Shown: positions 25,669 to 34,782, counted from the stretch's first letter. The stretch is DNA of 64,000 bases from Citrobacter rodentium NBRC 105723 = DSM 16636 (GCF_021278985.1 NZ_CP082833.1:4030001-4094000); one strand, 5' to 3'. Made by a program: numbers and translations. Notes: a model not told the origin generated them from the letters alone.

Positions 25669-25880
25669 CCGTTCAGGATTATTTATTAAAATTCCGCAAA
25701 ATTAGTTCGCTGGAAAGTCTGGAAAAGCTATTTGATCATCTGCACTACACCCTTACCGACGATCAGGACATTATCAATATGTATCGCGCTGCCGATCACC
25801 GTCGCGCTGAGCTGGTTTCCGGCGGCCGCCTCTTTGACGTGGGTCAGGTGCCCAAGTCAGTCTGGCGTTACGTACAATAA
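25665..25880 (+). CDS. cnu: Cnu (YdgT), Hha-family H-NS/StpA co-regulator and oriC-binding protein
   Basis: A 71-residue all-helical protein of the Hha/YmoA family, starting MTVQDYLLKFRKISS and ending SVWRYVQ. The conserved acidic and aromatic positions used to bind the H-NS oligomerisation domain are present. It acts with H-NS or StpA to silence horizontally acquired and thermo-regulated genes, and in E. coli it also binds a site at oriC. It lies between blr and ydgK on the same strand. Confidence 0.96.
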   Translation: MTVQDYLLKFRKISSLESLEKLFDHLHYTLTDDQDIINMYRAADHRRAELVSGGRLFDVGQVPKSVWRYVQ

Positions 25881-25958
25881 GAAAGTAGCGCTCGCCAGCA
25901 AAAGCTTTATAATAAGCGCCCCGAAAAGAACGGTACGTCTGGCAATTCCGGAGATTTT

Positions 25959-26399
25959 ATGACCACAACACCGGCACAACGCATCGGAGGCTGGTTGCTG
26001 GGCCCTTTAGCCTGGCTGTTACTCGCGTTGTTAAGTGCTTCGCTGGCTCTTTTTCTCTACGCGACAACGATCGCCACGCCGCAAACCTTCAGAATGCTGT
26101 CGGCGCAAAGCGCTGACAATCTGGCGCTGTGGGGCGTTTCCTTTCTTACCGCCATCGCCATGTGGTATTACACCCTGTGGTTGACGATCGCCTTCTTCAA
26201 ACGCCGGCGCTGTGTGCCGAAGCACTATATTATCTGGCTGCTGGTTTCGGTGTTGCTGGCGGTTAAATCCTTTGCCTTTTCACCGGTGCCCGATGCGCTG
26301 GCGGTTCGTCAACTGCTGTTCCCGCTGCTCGCAGCGGCCCTGTTAGTACCCTATTTCAAGCGCGCCGCGCGCGTGAAAACAACGTTTGTGAATCCGTAA
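25959..26399 (+). CDS. ydgK: YdgK, DUF2569-family inner membrane protein
   Basis: A 146-residue protein with four hydrophobic segments, starting MTTTPAQRIGGWLLGPLAW. The N-terminal IGGWL motif is typical of DUF2569 membrane proteins. Function unknown. It precedes rsxA by 76 bp on the same strand, and in E. coli it is often drawn as the first gene of the rsx operon. It is slightly longer than the E. coli protein, mostly at the C-terminus. Confidence 0.9.
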   Translation: MTTTPAQRIGGWLLGPLAWLLLALLSASLALFLYATTIATPQTFRMLSAQSADNLALWGVSFLTAIAMWYYTLWLTIAFFKRRRCVPKHYIIWLLVSVLLAVKSFAFSPVPDALAVRQLLFPLLAAALLVPYFKRAARVKTTFVNP

Positions 26400-26475
26400 T
26401 AACCATACAGTTAACCTGTTGTCGCCTGCTGTAGATTGTCAGATAATAGGCGGCTTTTTTATTTCAGGCCGAAAA

Positions 26476-27057
26476 ATGACTGATTACCTGCTGCTGTTTG
26501 TCGGAACTGTGCTGGTCAATAACTTTGTACTGGTGAAGTTTCTGGGCCTTTGTCCCTTTATGGGCGTCTCCAAAAAGCTGGAGACGGCGATGGGGATGGG
26601 GCTGGCCACGACGTTTGTGTTGACGCTCGCCTCCATTTGCGCGTGGCTGATTGATACCTGGATCCTGATTCCGCTCAATCTTATCTATCTGCGCACGCTG
26701 GCTTTTATTCTGGTGATCGCGGTGGTGGTGCAATTTACCGAAATGGTGGTGCGCAAAACCAGCCCGGCGCTCTATCGCCTGCTGGGCATTTTTTTACCGC
26801 TGATCACCACCAACTGCGCAGTTCTCGGCGTCGCGCTGCTGAATATCAACCTTGGGCACAACTTTTTGCAGTCGGCGCTGTACGGCTTTTCCGCCGCGGT
26901 CGGCTTCTCGTTGGTAATGGTGCTGTTTGCCGCTATTCGCGAACGCCTCGCCGTGGCGGACGTTCCCGCGCCTTTTCGCGGTAATGCGATTGCGCTGATT
27001 ACCGCAGGGTTAATGTCTTTGGCCTTTATGGGCTTTAGTGGTTTGGTGAAGTTGTAA
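26476..27057 (+). CDS. rsxA: RsxA, electron transport complex subunit
   Basis: The ATG at 26476 gives MTDYLLLFVGTVLVNN and 193 residues, the E. coli length; an earlier in-frame start adds sequence unlike the family. It is an integral membrane protein with six helices, homologous to RnfA/NqrE, and carries the membrane cysteine motifs LCPFMG and TTNCAVLG. The Rsx complex uses electrons and the ion gradient to reduce the SoxR [2Fe-2S] cluster and so switches off the SoxRS response. It overlaps rsxB by 1 bp. Confidence 0.97.
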   Translation: MTDYLLLFVGTVLVNNFVLVKFLGLCPFMGVSKKLETAMGMGLATTFVLTLASICAWLIDTWILIPLNLIYLRTLAFILVIAVVVQFTEMVVRKTSPALYRLLGIFLPLITTNCAVLGVALLNINLGHNFLQSALYGFSAAVGFSLVMVLFAAIRERLAVADVPAPFRGNAIALITAGLMSLAFMGFSGLVKL

Positions 27058-27635
27058 TGAATGCTATCTGGATTGCCGTTGCCGCCCTGAGCTTACTGGG
27101 TCTGGTGTTCGGCGCCATTCTGGGCTATGCCTCCCGCCGCTATGCGGTGGAAGACGACCCCGTCGTTGAAAAAATCGATCAGATTCTGCCGCAAAGTCAG
27201 TGTGGACAGTGCGGTTACCCAGGCTGTCGCCCTTATGCGGAAGCAGTCGGCAGTCAGGGGGAAAAAATTAACCGCTGCGCGCCAGGCGGCGAGGCGGTGA
27301 TGCTTAAAATCGCTGAACTGCTCAATGTCGATCCGCAGCCTATAAACGGCGATGAGCAAGACCCTGCTCCGGTACGTATGCTGGCGGTCATTGATGAAGC
27401 CAACTGCATCGGCTGCACCAAGTGCATTCAGGCTTGTCCGGTCGACGCTATTGTGGGCGCCACGCGCGCCATGCATACGGTGATGAGCGATCTGTGTACG
27501 GGCTGCAACCTGTGCGTTGACCCCTGCCCGACCCAATGCATTACGCTCCGCCCGGTTGCCGACACGCCCGATACCTGGAAGTGGGATTTGAACACCATCC
27601 CCGTGCGTATTATTCCTGTGGAACAACATGCTTAA
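27057..27635 (+). CDS. rsxB: RsxB, iron-sulfur electron transport subunit
   Basis: A 192-residue RnfB-type protein with an N-terminal membrane anchor. An Fe-S motif CGQCGYPGC lies near residue 49, and two ferredoxin-type [4Fe-4S] motifs follow (CIGCTKCIQACP and CTGCNLCVDPCP). It passes electrons within the Rsx complex. It starts in the rsxA stop codon (TAATG) and overlaps rsxC by 8 bp, so translation of the operon is tightly coupled. Length equals the E. coli protein. Confidence 0.98.
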   Translation: MNAIWIAVAALSLLGLVFGAILGYASRRYAVEDDPVVEKIDQILPQSQCGQCGYPGCRPYAEAVGSQGEKINRCAPGGEAVMLKIAELLNVDPQPINGDEQDPAPVRMLAVIDEANCIGCTKCIQACPVDAIVGATRAMHTVMSDLCTGCNLCVDPCPTQCITLRPVADTPDTWKWDLNTIPVRIIPVEQHA

Positions 27636-29664
27636 GTTATTCTCTGCTTTCAGAAAAGATAAAATCTGGGATTTCGACGGGGGCATCCATCCACCGGAAA
27701 TGAAATCCCGGTCAAACGGTACGCCGCTGCGCCAGGTCCCCCTTGCGCAGCGCTTTGTGATTCCTCTCAGGCAGCACCTTGGCGCTGAGGGGGAACTGTG
27801 CGTCGCGCAGGGAGAACACGTGTTACGCGGCCAGCCGCTGACCCGCGGGCGCGGCAGGATGCTGCCGGTCCACGCGCCGACCTCCGGTACGGTAGTGGCG
27901 ATCGCCCCGCACTCCACCGCCCACCCTTCCGCGCTTGCGGAACTGAGCGTCATTATTGAAGCCGATGGCGAAGACCGCTGGATTGAGCGTGAAGGCTGGC
28001 CGGACTATCTTTCCCATAGCCGCGATGAGCTTATCACCCGTATTCACCAGTACGGCGTGGCCGGGCTTGGCGGCGCGGGGTTCCCGACCGGCGTCAAGCT
28101 GCAGGGCGGCGGCGATAAAATCGCAACGCTGATTATTAACGCCGCCGAGTGCGAACCCTATATCACCGCCGACGATCGGCTGATGCAGGACTGCGCGGCG
28201 GAGATCGTCGAGGGGATTCGTATCCTTGCGCATATCCTGCAACCGCGTGAGGTGCTGATTGGCATCGAAGATAATAAACCGCAGGCAATCTCAATGCTGC
28301 GCGCGGTACTGGCCGACGCCCACGATATCGCGGTACGGGTGATACCGACCAAATATCCTTCGGGCGGCGCGAAGCAGCTGACGCAAATCCTCACCGGGAA
28401 GCAGGTGCCCCACGGCGGCCGCTCCTCCGATATCGGCGTGCTGATGCAGAACGTCGGTACCGCCTGGGCCGTTAAGCGCGCGGTTATCGACGGCGAACCG
28501 CTCACCGAGCGCGTGGTGACGCTGACGGGCGAAGCGGTCAGACGTCCCGGCAACGTCTGGGCCAGACTGGGTACGCCGGTTCGCCACCTGCTGAATGATG
28601 CGGGGTTCTGCCCTTCTGCCGATCAAATGGTCATCATGGGCGGCCCGCTGATGGGCTTTACCTTGCCGTGGCTTGATGTGCCGGTAGTGAAGATCACTAA
28701 CTGTTTGCTTGCTCCCTCTGCCACTGAGATGGGTGAGCCGCAGGAAGAAAAAGGCTGTATTCGCTGCAGCGCCTGCGCCGATGCCTGTCCGGCGGATCTG
28801 TTGCCCCAGCAGCTCTACTGGTTCAGTAAAGGGCAGCAGCACGATAAAGCCACGGCGCATAATATTGCCGACTGCATTGAATGCGGCGCCTGCGCCTGGG
28901 TCTGCCCCAGCAACATTCCGCTGGTGCAATATTTCCGGCAGGAAAAAGCGGAAATTGCGGCGATAAGCCAGGAAGAAAAACGCGCGGCGGAGGCCAAAGC
29001 GCGCTTCGAGGCGCGTCAGGCGCGTCTGGAACGTGAAAAAGCCGCTCGCCTGGAGCGTCACAAGAAGGCCGCAGTGCAGCCGGGGGCTAAAGATCAGGAT
29101 GCCATTGCCGCCGCGCTGGCGCGGGTGAAAGAGGAACAGGCGCAGGCGACGCAGCCGGTTATCGTTAAGGCCGGGGAAAAACCGGATAACAGCGCCGTCA
29201 TTGCCGCCCGCGAGGCGCGCAAAGCCCAGGCGCGCGCCAGACAGGCGGAAAAAACGGAACAGACCGACGCCGATCCGCGCAAAGCCGCCGTTGAAGCGGC
29301 GATTGCCCGCGCCAAAGCCCGTAAGCTCGCGCAGCAGGCCAGCGAAGAACCCGCCGCGCCTGCGGAACCGGTCGATCCGCGCAAAGCCGCCGTTGAAGCG
29401 GCGATTGCCCGCGCCAAGGCCCGCAAGCTCGCGCAGCAGGCCAGCGAAGAACCCGCCGCGCCTGCGGAACCGGTCGATCCGCGCAAAGCCGCCGTTGAAG
29501 CGGCGATTGCCCGCGCCAAAGCCCGCAAGCTTGCGCAGCAGGCCAGCGAAGAACCCGCCGCGCCTGCGGAACCGGTCGATCCGCGCAAAGCCGCCATCGC
29601 CGCCGCGATAGCGCGTGCTCAGGCGAAAAAAGCCGCTCAGCAGCAGGTAGTTAACGAGGAATAA
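27628..29664 (+). CDS. rsxC: RsxC, electron transport complex subunit with repeat-containing tail
   Basis: A 678-residue RnfC-type protein. The NADH/FMN-binding domain contains GLGGAGFPTGVK, and two [4Fe-4S] clusters are bound by the motifs starting at Cys377 (CIRCSACADACP) and Cys416 (CIECGACAWVCP). After about residue 450 the tail is a charged, Ala/Lys/Arg-rich helical region holding three near-identical 34-residue repeats and a partial fourth. E. coli RsxC has about 740 residues, so this tail is shorter. It is the peripheral electron-input subunit. Confidence 0.97.
   Translation: MLKLFSAFRKDKIWDFDGGIHPPEMKSRSNGTPLRQVPLAQRFVIPLRQHLGAEGELCVAQGEHVLRGQPLTRGRGRMLPVHAPTSGTVVAIAPHSTAHPSALAELSVIIEADGEDRWIEREGWPDYLSHSRDELITRIHQYGVAGLGGAGFPTGVKLQGGGDKIATLIINAAECEPYITADDRLMQDCAAEIVEGIRILAHILQPREVLIGIEDNKPQAISMLRAVLADAHDIAVRVIPTKYPSGGAKQLTQILTGKQVPHGGRSSDIGVLMQNVGTAWAVKRAVIDGEPLTERVVTLTGEAVRRPGNVWARLGTPVRHLLNDAGFCPSADQMVIMGGPLMGFTLPWLDVPVVKITNCLLAPSATEMGEPQEEKGCIRCSACADACPADLLPQQLYWFSKGQQHDKATAHNIADCIECGACAWVCPSNIPLVQYFRQEKAEIAAISQEEKRAAEAKARFEARQARLEREKAARLERHKKAAVQPGAKDQDAIAAALARVKEEQAQATQPVIVKAGEKPDNSAVIAAREARKAQARARQAEKTEQTDADPRKAAVEAAIARAKARKLAQQASEEPAAPAEPVDPRKAAVEAAIARAKARKLAQQASEEPAAPAEPVDPRKAAVEAAIARAKARKLAQQASEEPAAPAEPVDPRKAAIAAAIARAQAKKAAQQQVVNEE
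29272..29640 (+). repeat. 102-bp tandem repeats in the rsxC tail
   Basis: Copies begin with GATCCGCGCAAAGCC at 29272, 29374, 29476 and 29578, exactly 102 bp apart. The first three encode a 34-residue repeat starting DPRKAAVEAAIARAKARK and ending EEPAAPAEPV, with only a few silent changes between copies. The fourth diverges after about 20 bases. The period keeps the frame, so copy number can change without disrupting the protein. Confidence 0.95.
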
Positions 29665-30723
29665 ATGGTATTCAGAATCGCAAGCTCTCCCTATACCCAT
29701 AACCAGCGCCAGACCTCGCGCATTATGCTGCTGGTTATACTTGCCGCCGTGCCGGGTATTGCCGCGCAAGTGTGGTTTTTTGGCTGGGGAACGCTGTTTC
29801 AGCTTGTTCTCGCCTGTGCGAGCGCGCTTCTTGCCGAGGCCCTGGTACTCAGGCTGCGCAAACAGTCGGTTGCGGCAATCCTGAAAGATAATTCTGCGCT
29901 GCTCACCGGTTTGCTGCTGGCGGTGAGTATTCCGCCGCTGGCCCCCTGGTGGATGGTCGTTCTCGGCACCGCTTTTGCGGTAATCATCGCTAAACAGCTG
30001 TATGGCGGCCTGGGGCAGAATCCGTTCAACCCGGCAATGATCGGCTATGTGGTGCTGCTCATCTCCTTCCCCGTTCAGATGACGAGCTGGCTGCCGCCGC
30101 ATGACATCGCCGCAACCACGCCGGGCCTGCTGGATGCGCTGCAAATTATTTTTACCGGCCATACCGCAACGGGTATGGATATGAACGCGCTGCGAATGGG
30201 TATTGACGGCATCAGCCAGGCGACGCCGCTGGATACCTTCAAAACCTCTCAGCATGCAGGCCGCAGCGTTGAGCAAATTATGCAGTATCCCATTTTCAGC
30301 GGCATCCTGGCCGGTGTCGGCTGGCAGTGGATCAATCTCGCCTGGCTGGCGGGCGGCCTCTGGCTGCTGTGGCAAAAGGCGATCCGCTGGCATATTCCGC
30401 TTAGCTTTTTGCTCTCGTTAACGCTCTGTTCCGGTATCGGCTGGCTGATTGCCCCCGATACCCTTGCATCGCCGCAGCTTCATTTGCTTTCCGGAGCGAC
30501 CATGCTCGGCGCATTCTTTATTCTGACCGACCCGGTGACCGCCTCAACGACCAATCGCGGTCGTCTGGTGTTCGGCGTGCTCGCCGGGGTGCTGGTATGG
30601 CTTATCCGCAGCTTTGGCGGCTATCCGGACGGCGTGGCCTTTGCCGTACTGTTAGCCAACATTACGGTACCCCTGATTGACTACTACACCCGTCCGCGGG
30701 TGTACGGACATCGCAAAGGATAA
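29665..30723 (+). CDS. rsxD: RsxD, electron transport complex subunit (FMN-binding membrane protein)
   Basis: A 352-residue RnfD/NqrB-type membrane protein with about nine to ten helices. Thr187, in the sequence SQATPLDT, corresponds to the residue that binds FMN covalently through phosphoester linkage in the family. It starts directly after the rsxC stop codon (TAAATG), so ribosomes can re-initiate. It forms the ion-translocating core of the Rsx complex with RsxA, RsxE and RsxG. Confidence 0.97.
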   Translation: MVFRIASSPYTHNQRQTSRIMLLVILAAVPGIAAQVWFFGWGTLFQLVLACASALLAEALVLRLRKQSVAAILKDNSALLTGLLLAVSIPPLAPWWMVVLGTAFAVIIAKQLYGGLGQNPFNPAMIGYVVLLISFPVQMTSWLPPHDIAATTPGLLDALQIIFTGHTATGMDMNALRMGIDGISQATPLDTFKTSQHAGRSVEQIMQYPIFSGILAGVGWQWINLAWLAGGLWLLWQKAIRWHIPLSFLLSLTLCSGIGWLIAPDTLASPQLHLLSGATMLGAFFILTDPVTASTTNRGRLVFGVLAGVLVWLIRSFGGYPDGVAFAVLLANITVPLIDYYTRPRVYGHRKG

Positions 30724-30726
30724 ACC

Positions 30727-31347
30727 ATGCTGAAAACGATTCGAAAACATGGCATCACCCTGGCGCTGTTCGCGGCGGGTTCGACCGGCCTCACCGCCGC
30801 GATCAACCAGATGACCAGAACAACCATCGATGAGCAGGCTGTGATTCAGCAAAATGCGCTGTTTGACCAGGTGCTGCCAGCCGATCGCTATAACAATTCG
30901 CTCCAGGCGAGTTGCTTTATCGTCAGCGATATGGCGCTGGGCAAAGGCGAACACCGCGTCTGGATCGCCCGGCAGGATGGAAATCCGGTTGCGGCGGTGC
31001 TGGAAGCAACAGCCCCCGATGGCTATTCCGGCGCGATCCGCTTACTGGTTGGCGCTGATTTTAACGGCATCGTTTCAGGCGCCCGCGTCACGGAACATCA
31101 TGAGACGCCGGGTCTGGGCGATAAAATCGAATTGCGTCTGTCGGACTGGATCACCCATTTCAGCGGTAAACAGATTCAGGGCCAAAATGACAGCCGCTGG
31201 GCGGTCAAAAAAGACGGCGGCGACTTTGACCAGTTTACCGGCGCGACCATTACGCCCCGGGCAGTGGTCAACGCGGTGAAGCGCGCGGGTCTCTACGCGC
31301 AAACCTTACCCGAACAGCTTTCTCACCTTCCCGCCTGTGGAGAATAG
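30727..31347 (+). CDS. rsxG: RsxG, electron transport complex subunit (covalent FMN)
   Basis: A 206-residue RnfG/NqrC-type protein with one N-terminal membrane helix (about 8-28) and a periplasmic FMN-binding domain. The flavinylation motif is seen as FTGATITPRAV, with Thr174 as the likely acceptor, a modification performed by ApbE in other systems. It begins 3 bp after rsxD and ends 3 bp before rsxE, within the same operon. Confidence 0.97.
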   Translation: MLKTIRKHGITLALFAAGSTGLTAAINQMTRTTIDEQAVIQQNALFDQVLPADRYNNSLQASCFIVSDMALGKGEHRVWIARQDGNPVAAVLEATAPDGYSGAIRLLVGADFNGIVSGARVTEHHETPGLGDKIELRLSDWITHFSGKQIQGQNDSRWAVKKDGGDFDQFTGATITPRAVVNAVKRAGLYAQTLPEQLSHLPACGE

Positions 31348-31350
31348 ACC

Positions 31351-32049
31351 ATGAGCGAAATTAAAGACGTTATTGTCCAGGGGTTATGGAAAAACAACTC
31401 CGCGCTGGTTCAGTTGCTTGGCTTGTGTCCCCTGCTGGCGGTGACCTCCACGGCCACCAATGCGCTGGGACTCGGGCTTGCCACTACGCTGATGCTGACG
31501 CTGACCAACTTTACCGTCTCGGCGCTGCGCCGCTGGACGCCCGCCGAGATCCGCATCCCGATCTATGTGATGATCATCGCCTCGGTGGTCAGCGCGGTAC
31601 AGATGCTGATTAACGCCTTTGCCTTTGGCCTTTATCAGTCGCTCGGTATTTTTATCCCCCTTATCGTGACTAACTGTATCGTGGTGGGACGCGCGGAAGC
31701 CTTTGCGGCGAAAAAAGGACCGCTCCTTTCCGCGCTGGACGGTTTTTCTATTGGCATGGGCGCTACCGGGGCGATGTTCGTTCTTGGCTCCCTGCGCGAA
31801 ATTCTCGGTAACGGAACGCTGTTTGACGGCGCTGACGGCCTGCTCGGCAGCTGGGCGAAGGCGCTGCGGGTGGAAATTTTCCATACCGACTCGCCTTTTC
31901 TGCTGGCGATGCTGCCGCCGGGCGCGTTTATTGGTCTGGGCATGATGCTGGCGATAAAGTATCTTATTGATGAGAAAATGAAAAAACGCCGCGCCAGTGC
32001 GGCAACCGCAGCGGAATTGCCCTCCGGCGAACCAGGGAATGCATCATGA
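31351..32049 (+). CDS. rsxE: RsxE, electron transport complex subunit
   Basis: A 232-residue RnfE/NqrD-type membrane protein related to RsxA, with six helices. It repeats the two membrane cysteine motifs, here LCPLLAV and TNCIVVG, which hold a membrane-embedded Fe-S centre in homologous complexes. The charged C-terminal tail (EKMKKRRASAATAAE) is cytoplasmic. Its stop overlaps the nth start in ATGA, so endonuclease III is translationally coupled to the redox complex. Confidence 0.97.
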   Translation: MSEIKDVIVQGLWKNNSALVQLLGLCPLLAVTSTATNALGLGLATTLMLTLTNFTVSALRRWTPAEIRIPIYVMIIASVVSAVQMLINAFAFGLYQSLGIFIPLIVTNCIVVGRAEAFAAKKGPLLSALDGFSIGMGATGAMFVLGSLREILGNGTLFDGADGLLGSWAKALRVEIFHTDSPFLLAMLPPGAFIGLGMMLAIKYLIDEKMKKRRASAATAAELPSGEPGNAS

Positions 32050-32681
32050 ACAAAGCAAAGCGGCTGGAAATCTTAACGCGTTTACGCGCCAGTAACCCTC
32101 ACCCAACGACGGAACTCAACTTCAGTTCACCGTTTGAACTGCTGATCGCCGTACTGCTTTCGGCGCAGGCTACTGACGTCAGCGTCAACAAAGCGACGGC
32201 AAAGCTCTATCCGGTGGCGAATACCCCCGCGGCGATGCTTGAGCTGGGTGTGGAAGGCGTGAAGTCGTACATCAAAACCATCGGCCTGTTTAACAGCAAA
32301 GCCGAGAATGTGATTAAAACCTGCCGCATTCTGCTCGAAAAGCATCAGGGCCAGGTGCCGGAAGATCGCGCTGCGCTGGAGGCCCTGCCGGGCGTTGGTC
32401 GCAAAACAGCGAACGTGGTGCTGAATACCGCCTTTGGCTGGCCGACGATTGCCGTGGATACGCACATTTTTCGCGTCTGCAACCGCACCCAGTTTGCGCC
32501 AGGCAAAAACGTCGAACAGGTTGAGGAAAAGCTGCTTAAAGTGGTTCCGGCGGAGTTTAAAGTCGACTGCCACCACTGGCTGATCCTTCACGGGCGGTAT
32601 ACCTGCATCGCGCGTAAGCCCCGCTGCGGCTCCTGTATTATCGAAGATCTGTGCGAATACAAAGAGAAGGTAGAGTTCTGA
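32046..32681 (+). CDS. nth: Nth, endonuclease III
   Basis: A 211-residue DNA glycosylase/AP lyase that removes oxidised pyrimidines in base excision repair. The helix-hairpin-helix LPGVGRKTANVV contains the catalytic Lys120, and Asp138 follows in AVDTHIFRV. The C-terminal [4Fe-4S] cluster is bound by Cys187, Cys194, Cys197 and Cys203, all present. It is the last gene of the rsx operon, overlapping rsxE by 4 bp, and is followed by a strong hairpin. Confidence 0.98.
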   Translation: MNKAKRLEILTRLRASNPHPTTELNFSSPFELLIAVLLSAQATDVSVNKATAKLYPVANTPAAMLELGVEGVKSYIKTIGLFNSKAENVIKTCRILLEKHQGQVPEDRAALEALPGVGRKTANVVLNTAFGWPTIAVDTHIFRVCNRTQFAPGKNVEQVEEKLLKVVPAEFKVDCHHWLILHGRYTCIARKPRCGSCIIEDLCEYKEKVEF

Positions 32682-32687
32682 ACGGTC

Positions 32688-32715
32688 GGGGCGGATGCCG
32701 CCCCTCTCTTTCTGT
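32688..32715 (+). terminator. Terminator of the rsx-nth operon
   Basis: The perfect 7-bp stem GGGGCGG / CCGCCCC with a 3-nt loop is followed by TCTCTTTCTGTT. The tract is interrupted, but the position directly after nth fits an intrinsic terminator. Confidence 0.75.
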
Positions 32716-33282
32716 TATTCTCTTCTTATTCCTTCATTTACCCACAATCATCCCGTCTGATTATTTCTTTTCCGGTCTTTCTTGCTGGGTTAAAACGGTT
32801 ATTCAGATTAAACATTTTTTTAATAGCAAAAATTTCTATCTGATTGTGATCCAGATCAACCTGATAACTTGATGTGAATTTTTTGAATCATTCAGGTTAA
32901 AAATGCCATTCATTGCGCTGAAGAAATTCTTTCCATACAAGATATTACACTGGTTATTTTTCAGATATTGGCCCATATCACTACATTAAACGGCAAATAG
33001 CAGAAGATATCGCCATAACCCGTTATACCACCCTGTCTCGTAGCGTAAAAAACTGCCTTTTGACGATTAAAGAAATTTAACGCTGGATAACATTTTCATG
33101 AACCGATGAATTCACCATACAAGTTATATGTAACAGATTATTACAAAGCACTTGTCTGAAAGGGCAAGATAGTGAACATTACTCGCCGTTTCCCCTCCCA
33201 CTATAACAATTTCACGGCTGCGCAAAACGCCGCACGTGACTGAACACCCCCGTTAATATGGGATGTAAAAAAAGAGGTAAAA
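32716..33282 (+). promoter_or_regulatory. Long AT-rich region upstream of dtpA
   Basis: The gap between nth and dtpA is 601 bp and lacks a credible gene; the one short reading frame entering it from nth is not gene-like. It is much richer in A and T than its surroundings. At 32845-32860, TGTGATCCAGATCAAC resembles both a CRP site and an FNR site (one mismatch to TTGAT-N4-ATCAA over 32846-32859). E. coli dtpA is OmpR-regulated and OmpR sites are expected nearer the gene, but I could not place them with confidence. Confidence 0.45.
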
Positions 33283-34782
33283 GTGTCTACTGCAAACAAA
33301 AAACCAACGGAAAGCGTGAGTCTGAACGCTTTCAAACAACCGAAAGCGTTCTATCTCATCTTCTCTATTGAGCTTTGGGAACGTTTTGGTTATTACGGCC
33401 TGCAAGGGATTATGGCCGTCTACCTGGTTAAACAACTGGGGATGTCTGAAGCGGATTCAATCACTCTTTTCTCCTCCTTTAGCGCGCTGGTTTATGGTCT
33501 GGTCGCCATCGGCGGTTGGTTAGGGGATAAAGTTCTCGGCACCAAGCGCGTAATTATGCTGGGCGCCATCGTCCTGGCGATTGGTTATGCGCTGGTGGCA
33601 TGGTCCGGTCACGATGCCGGTATCGTCTATATGGGTATGGCGGCCATTGCGGTCGGTAACGGTCTGTTTAAAGCCAACCCGTCTTCTCTGCTCTCTACCT
33701 GCTACGCAAAAGATGACCCGCGTCTTGATGGTGCATTTACCATGTACTACATGTCCGTCAACATCGGTTCTTTCTTCTCCATGCTGGCGACGCCGTGGCT
33801 GGCCGCGCGTTATGGCTGGAGCACCGCATTTGCCCTGAGCGTGGTCGGTATGCTGATCACCGTCGTAAACTTCGCTTTCTGCCAGCGCTGGGTGAAAAAC
33901 TACGGTTCTAAACCAGACTTCGAGCCGATCAACTATCGTAACCTGCTGCTGACTATCGTCGGCGTGGTTGCCCTGATCGCCATCGCCACCTGGCTGCTGC
34001 ACAACCAGGGTATCGCCCGTATGGCGCTGGGCGTGATCGCTCTGGGTATCGTCATTATCTTTGCCAAAGAAGCCTTCTCCATGCAGGGTGCGGCGCGTCG
34101 TAAAATGATCGTCGCCTTCATTCTGATGCTTGAAGCAATCATCTTCTTCGTGCTGTACAGCCAGATGCCGACCTCACTGAACTTCTTTGCCATTCGTAAC
34201 GTTGAGCATTCCATTCTGGGTATCGCGTTTGAACCGGAGCAGTATCAGGCGCTGAACCCGTTCTGGATCATCATCGGTAGCCCGATTCTGGCCGCCATTT
34301 ACAACAAAATGGGCGACAACCTGCCGATGCCGATGAAATTCGCCCTCGGGATGGTGCTGTGCTCCGGTGCGTTCCTGGTGCTGCCGCTGGGCGCGAAATT
34401 CGCCACCGACGCGGGTATCGTCTCCGTTAACTGGCTGATCATGAGCTACGGCCTGCAAAGTATCGGCGAACTGATGATCTCCGGTCTTGGCCTGGCGATG
34501 GTAGCGCAGCTGGTGCCGCAGCGCCTGATGGGCTTCATCATGGGTAGCTGGTTCCTGACCACCGCAGGCGCAAACATCATCGGCGGTTACGTCGCTAACA
34601 TGATGGCTGTGCCGGAAAACGTAACCGACCCGCTGATGTCTCTGGAAGTTTACGGACGCGTGTTTATGCAGATTGGCGTGGCGACCGCAGTTATCGCCGT
34701 TCTGATGCTGCTGACAGCGCCGAAACTGAACCGCATGACGCAGGACGACAGCGAGAAAGCGTCGAAAACTGCGACTGCGTAA
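33283..34782 (+). CDS. dtpA: DtpA (TppB), proton-dependent di/tripeptide permease
   Basis: A 499-residue member of the POT/PTR family with about fourteen membrane helices. It starts at GTG, with GAGGTAAAA in front, giving MSTANKKPTESVSLNAFKQP as in E. coli. The first helix holds the proton-coupling motif ELWERFGYYG, and the family signature around the fifth helix (FTMYYMSVNIGSF) is intact. It imports di- and tripeptides and some peptidomimetics across the inner membrane. It is monocistronic, with a strong terminator after the stop. Confidence 0.97.
   Translation: MSTANKKPTESVSLNAFKQPKAFYLIFSIELWERFGYYGLQGIMAVYLVKQLGMSEADSITLFSSFSALVYGLVAIGGWLGDKVLGTKRVIMLGAIVLAIGYALVAWSGHDAGIVYMGMAAIAVGNGLFKANPSSLLSTCYAKDDPRLDGAFTMYYMSVNIGSFFSMLATPWLAARYGWSTAFALSVVGMLITVVNFAFCQRWVKNYGSKPDFEPINYRNLLLTIVGVVALIAIATWLLHNQGIARMALGVIALGIVIIFAKEAFSMQGAARRKMIVAFILMLEAIIFFVLYSQMPTSLNFFAIRNVEHSILGIAFEPEQYQALNPFWIIIGSPILAAIYNKMGDNLPMPMKFALGMVLCSGAFLVLPLGAKFATDAGIVSVNWLIMSYGLQSIGELMISGLGLAMVAQLVPQRLMGFIMGSWFLTTAGANIIGGYVANMMAVPENVTDPLMSLEVYGRVFMQIGVATAVIAVLMLLTAPKLNRMTQDDSEKASKTATA

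Noticed and set aside
28291..30393. A 700-codon open frame antisense to rsxC and rsxD
   Set aside because: It lies entirely opposite two well-conserved genes. Its length comes from the GC-rich, repeat-containing rsxC tail, which lacks antisense stops. The product is Arg/Gly/Phe-rich low-complexity sequence with no recognisable domain.
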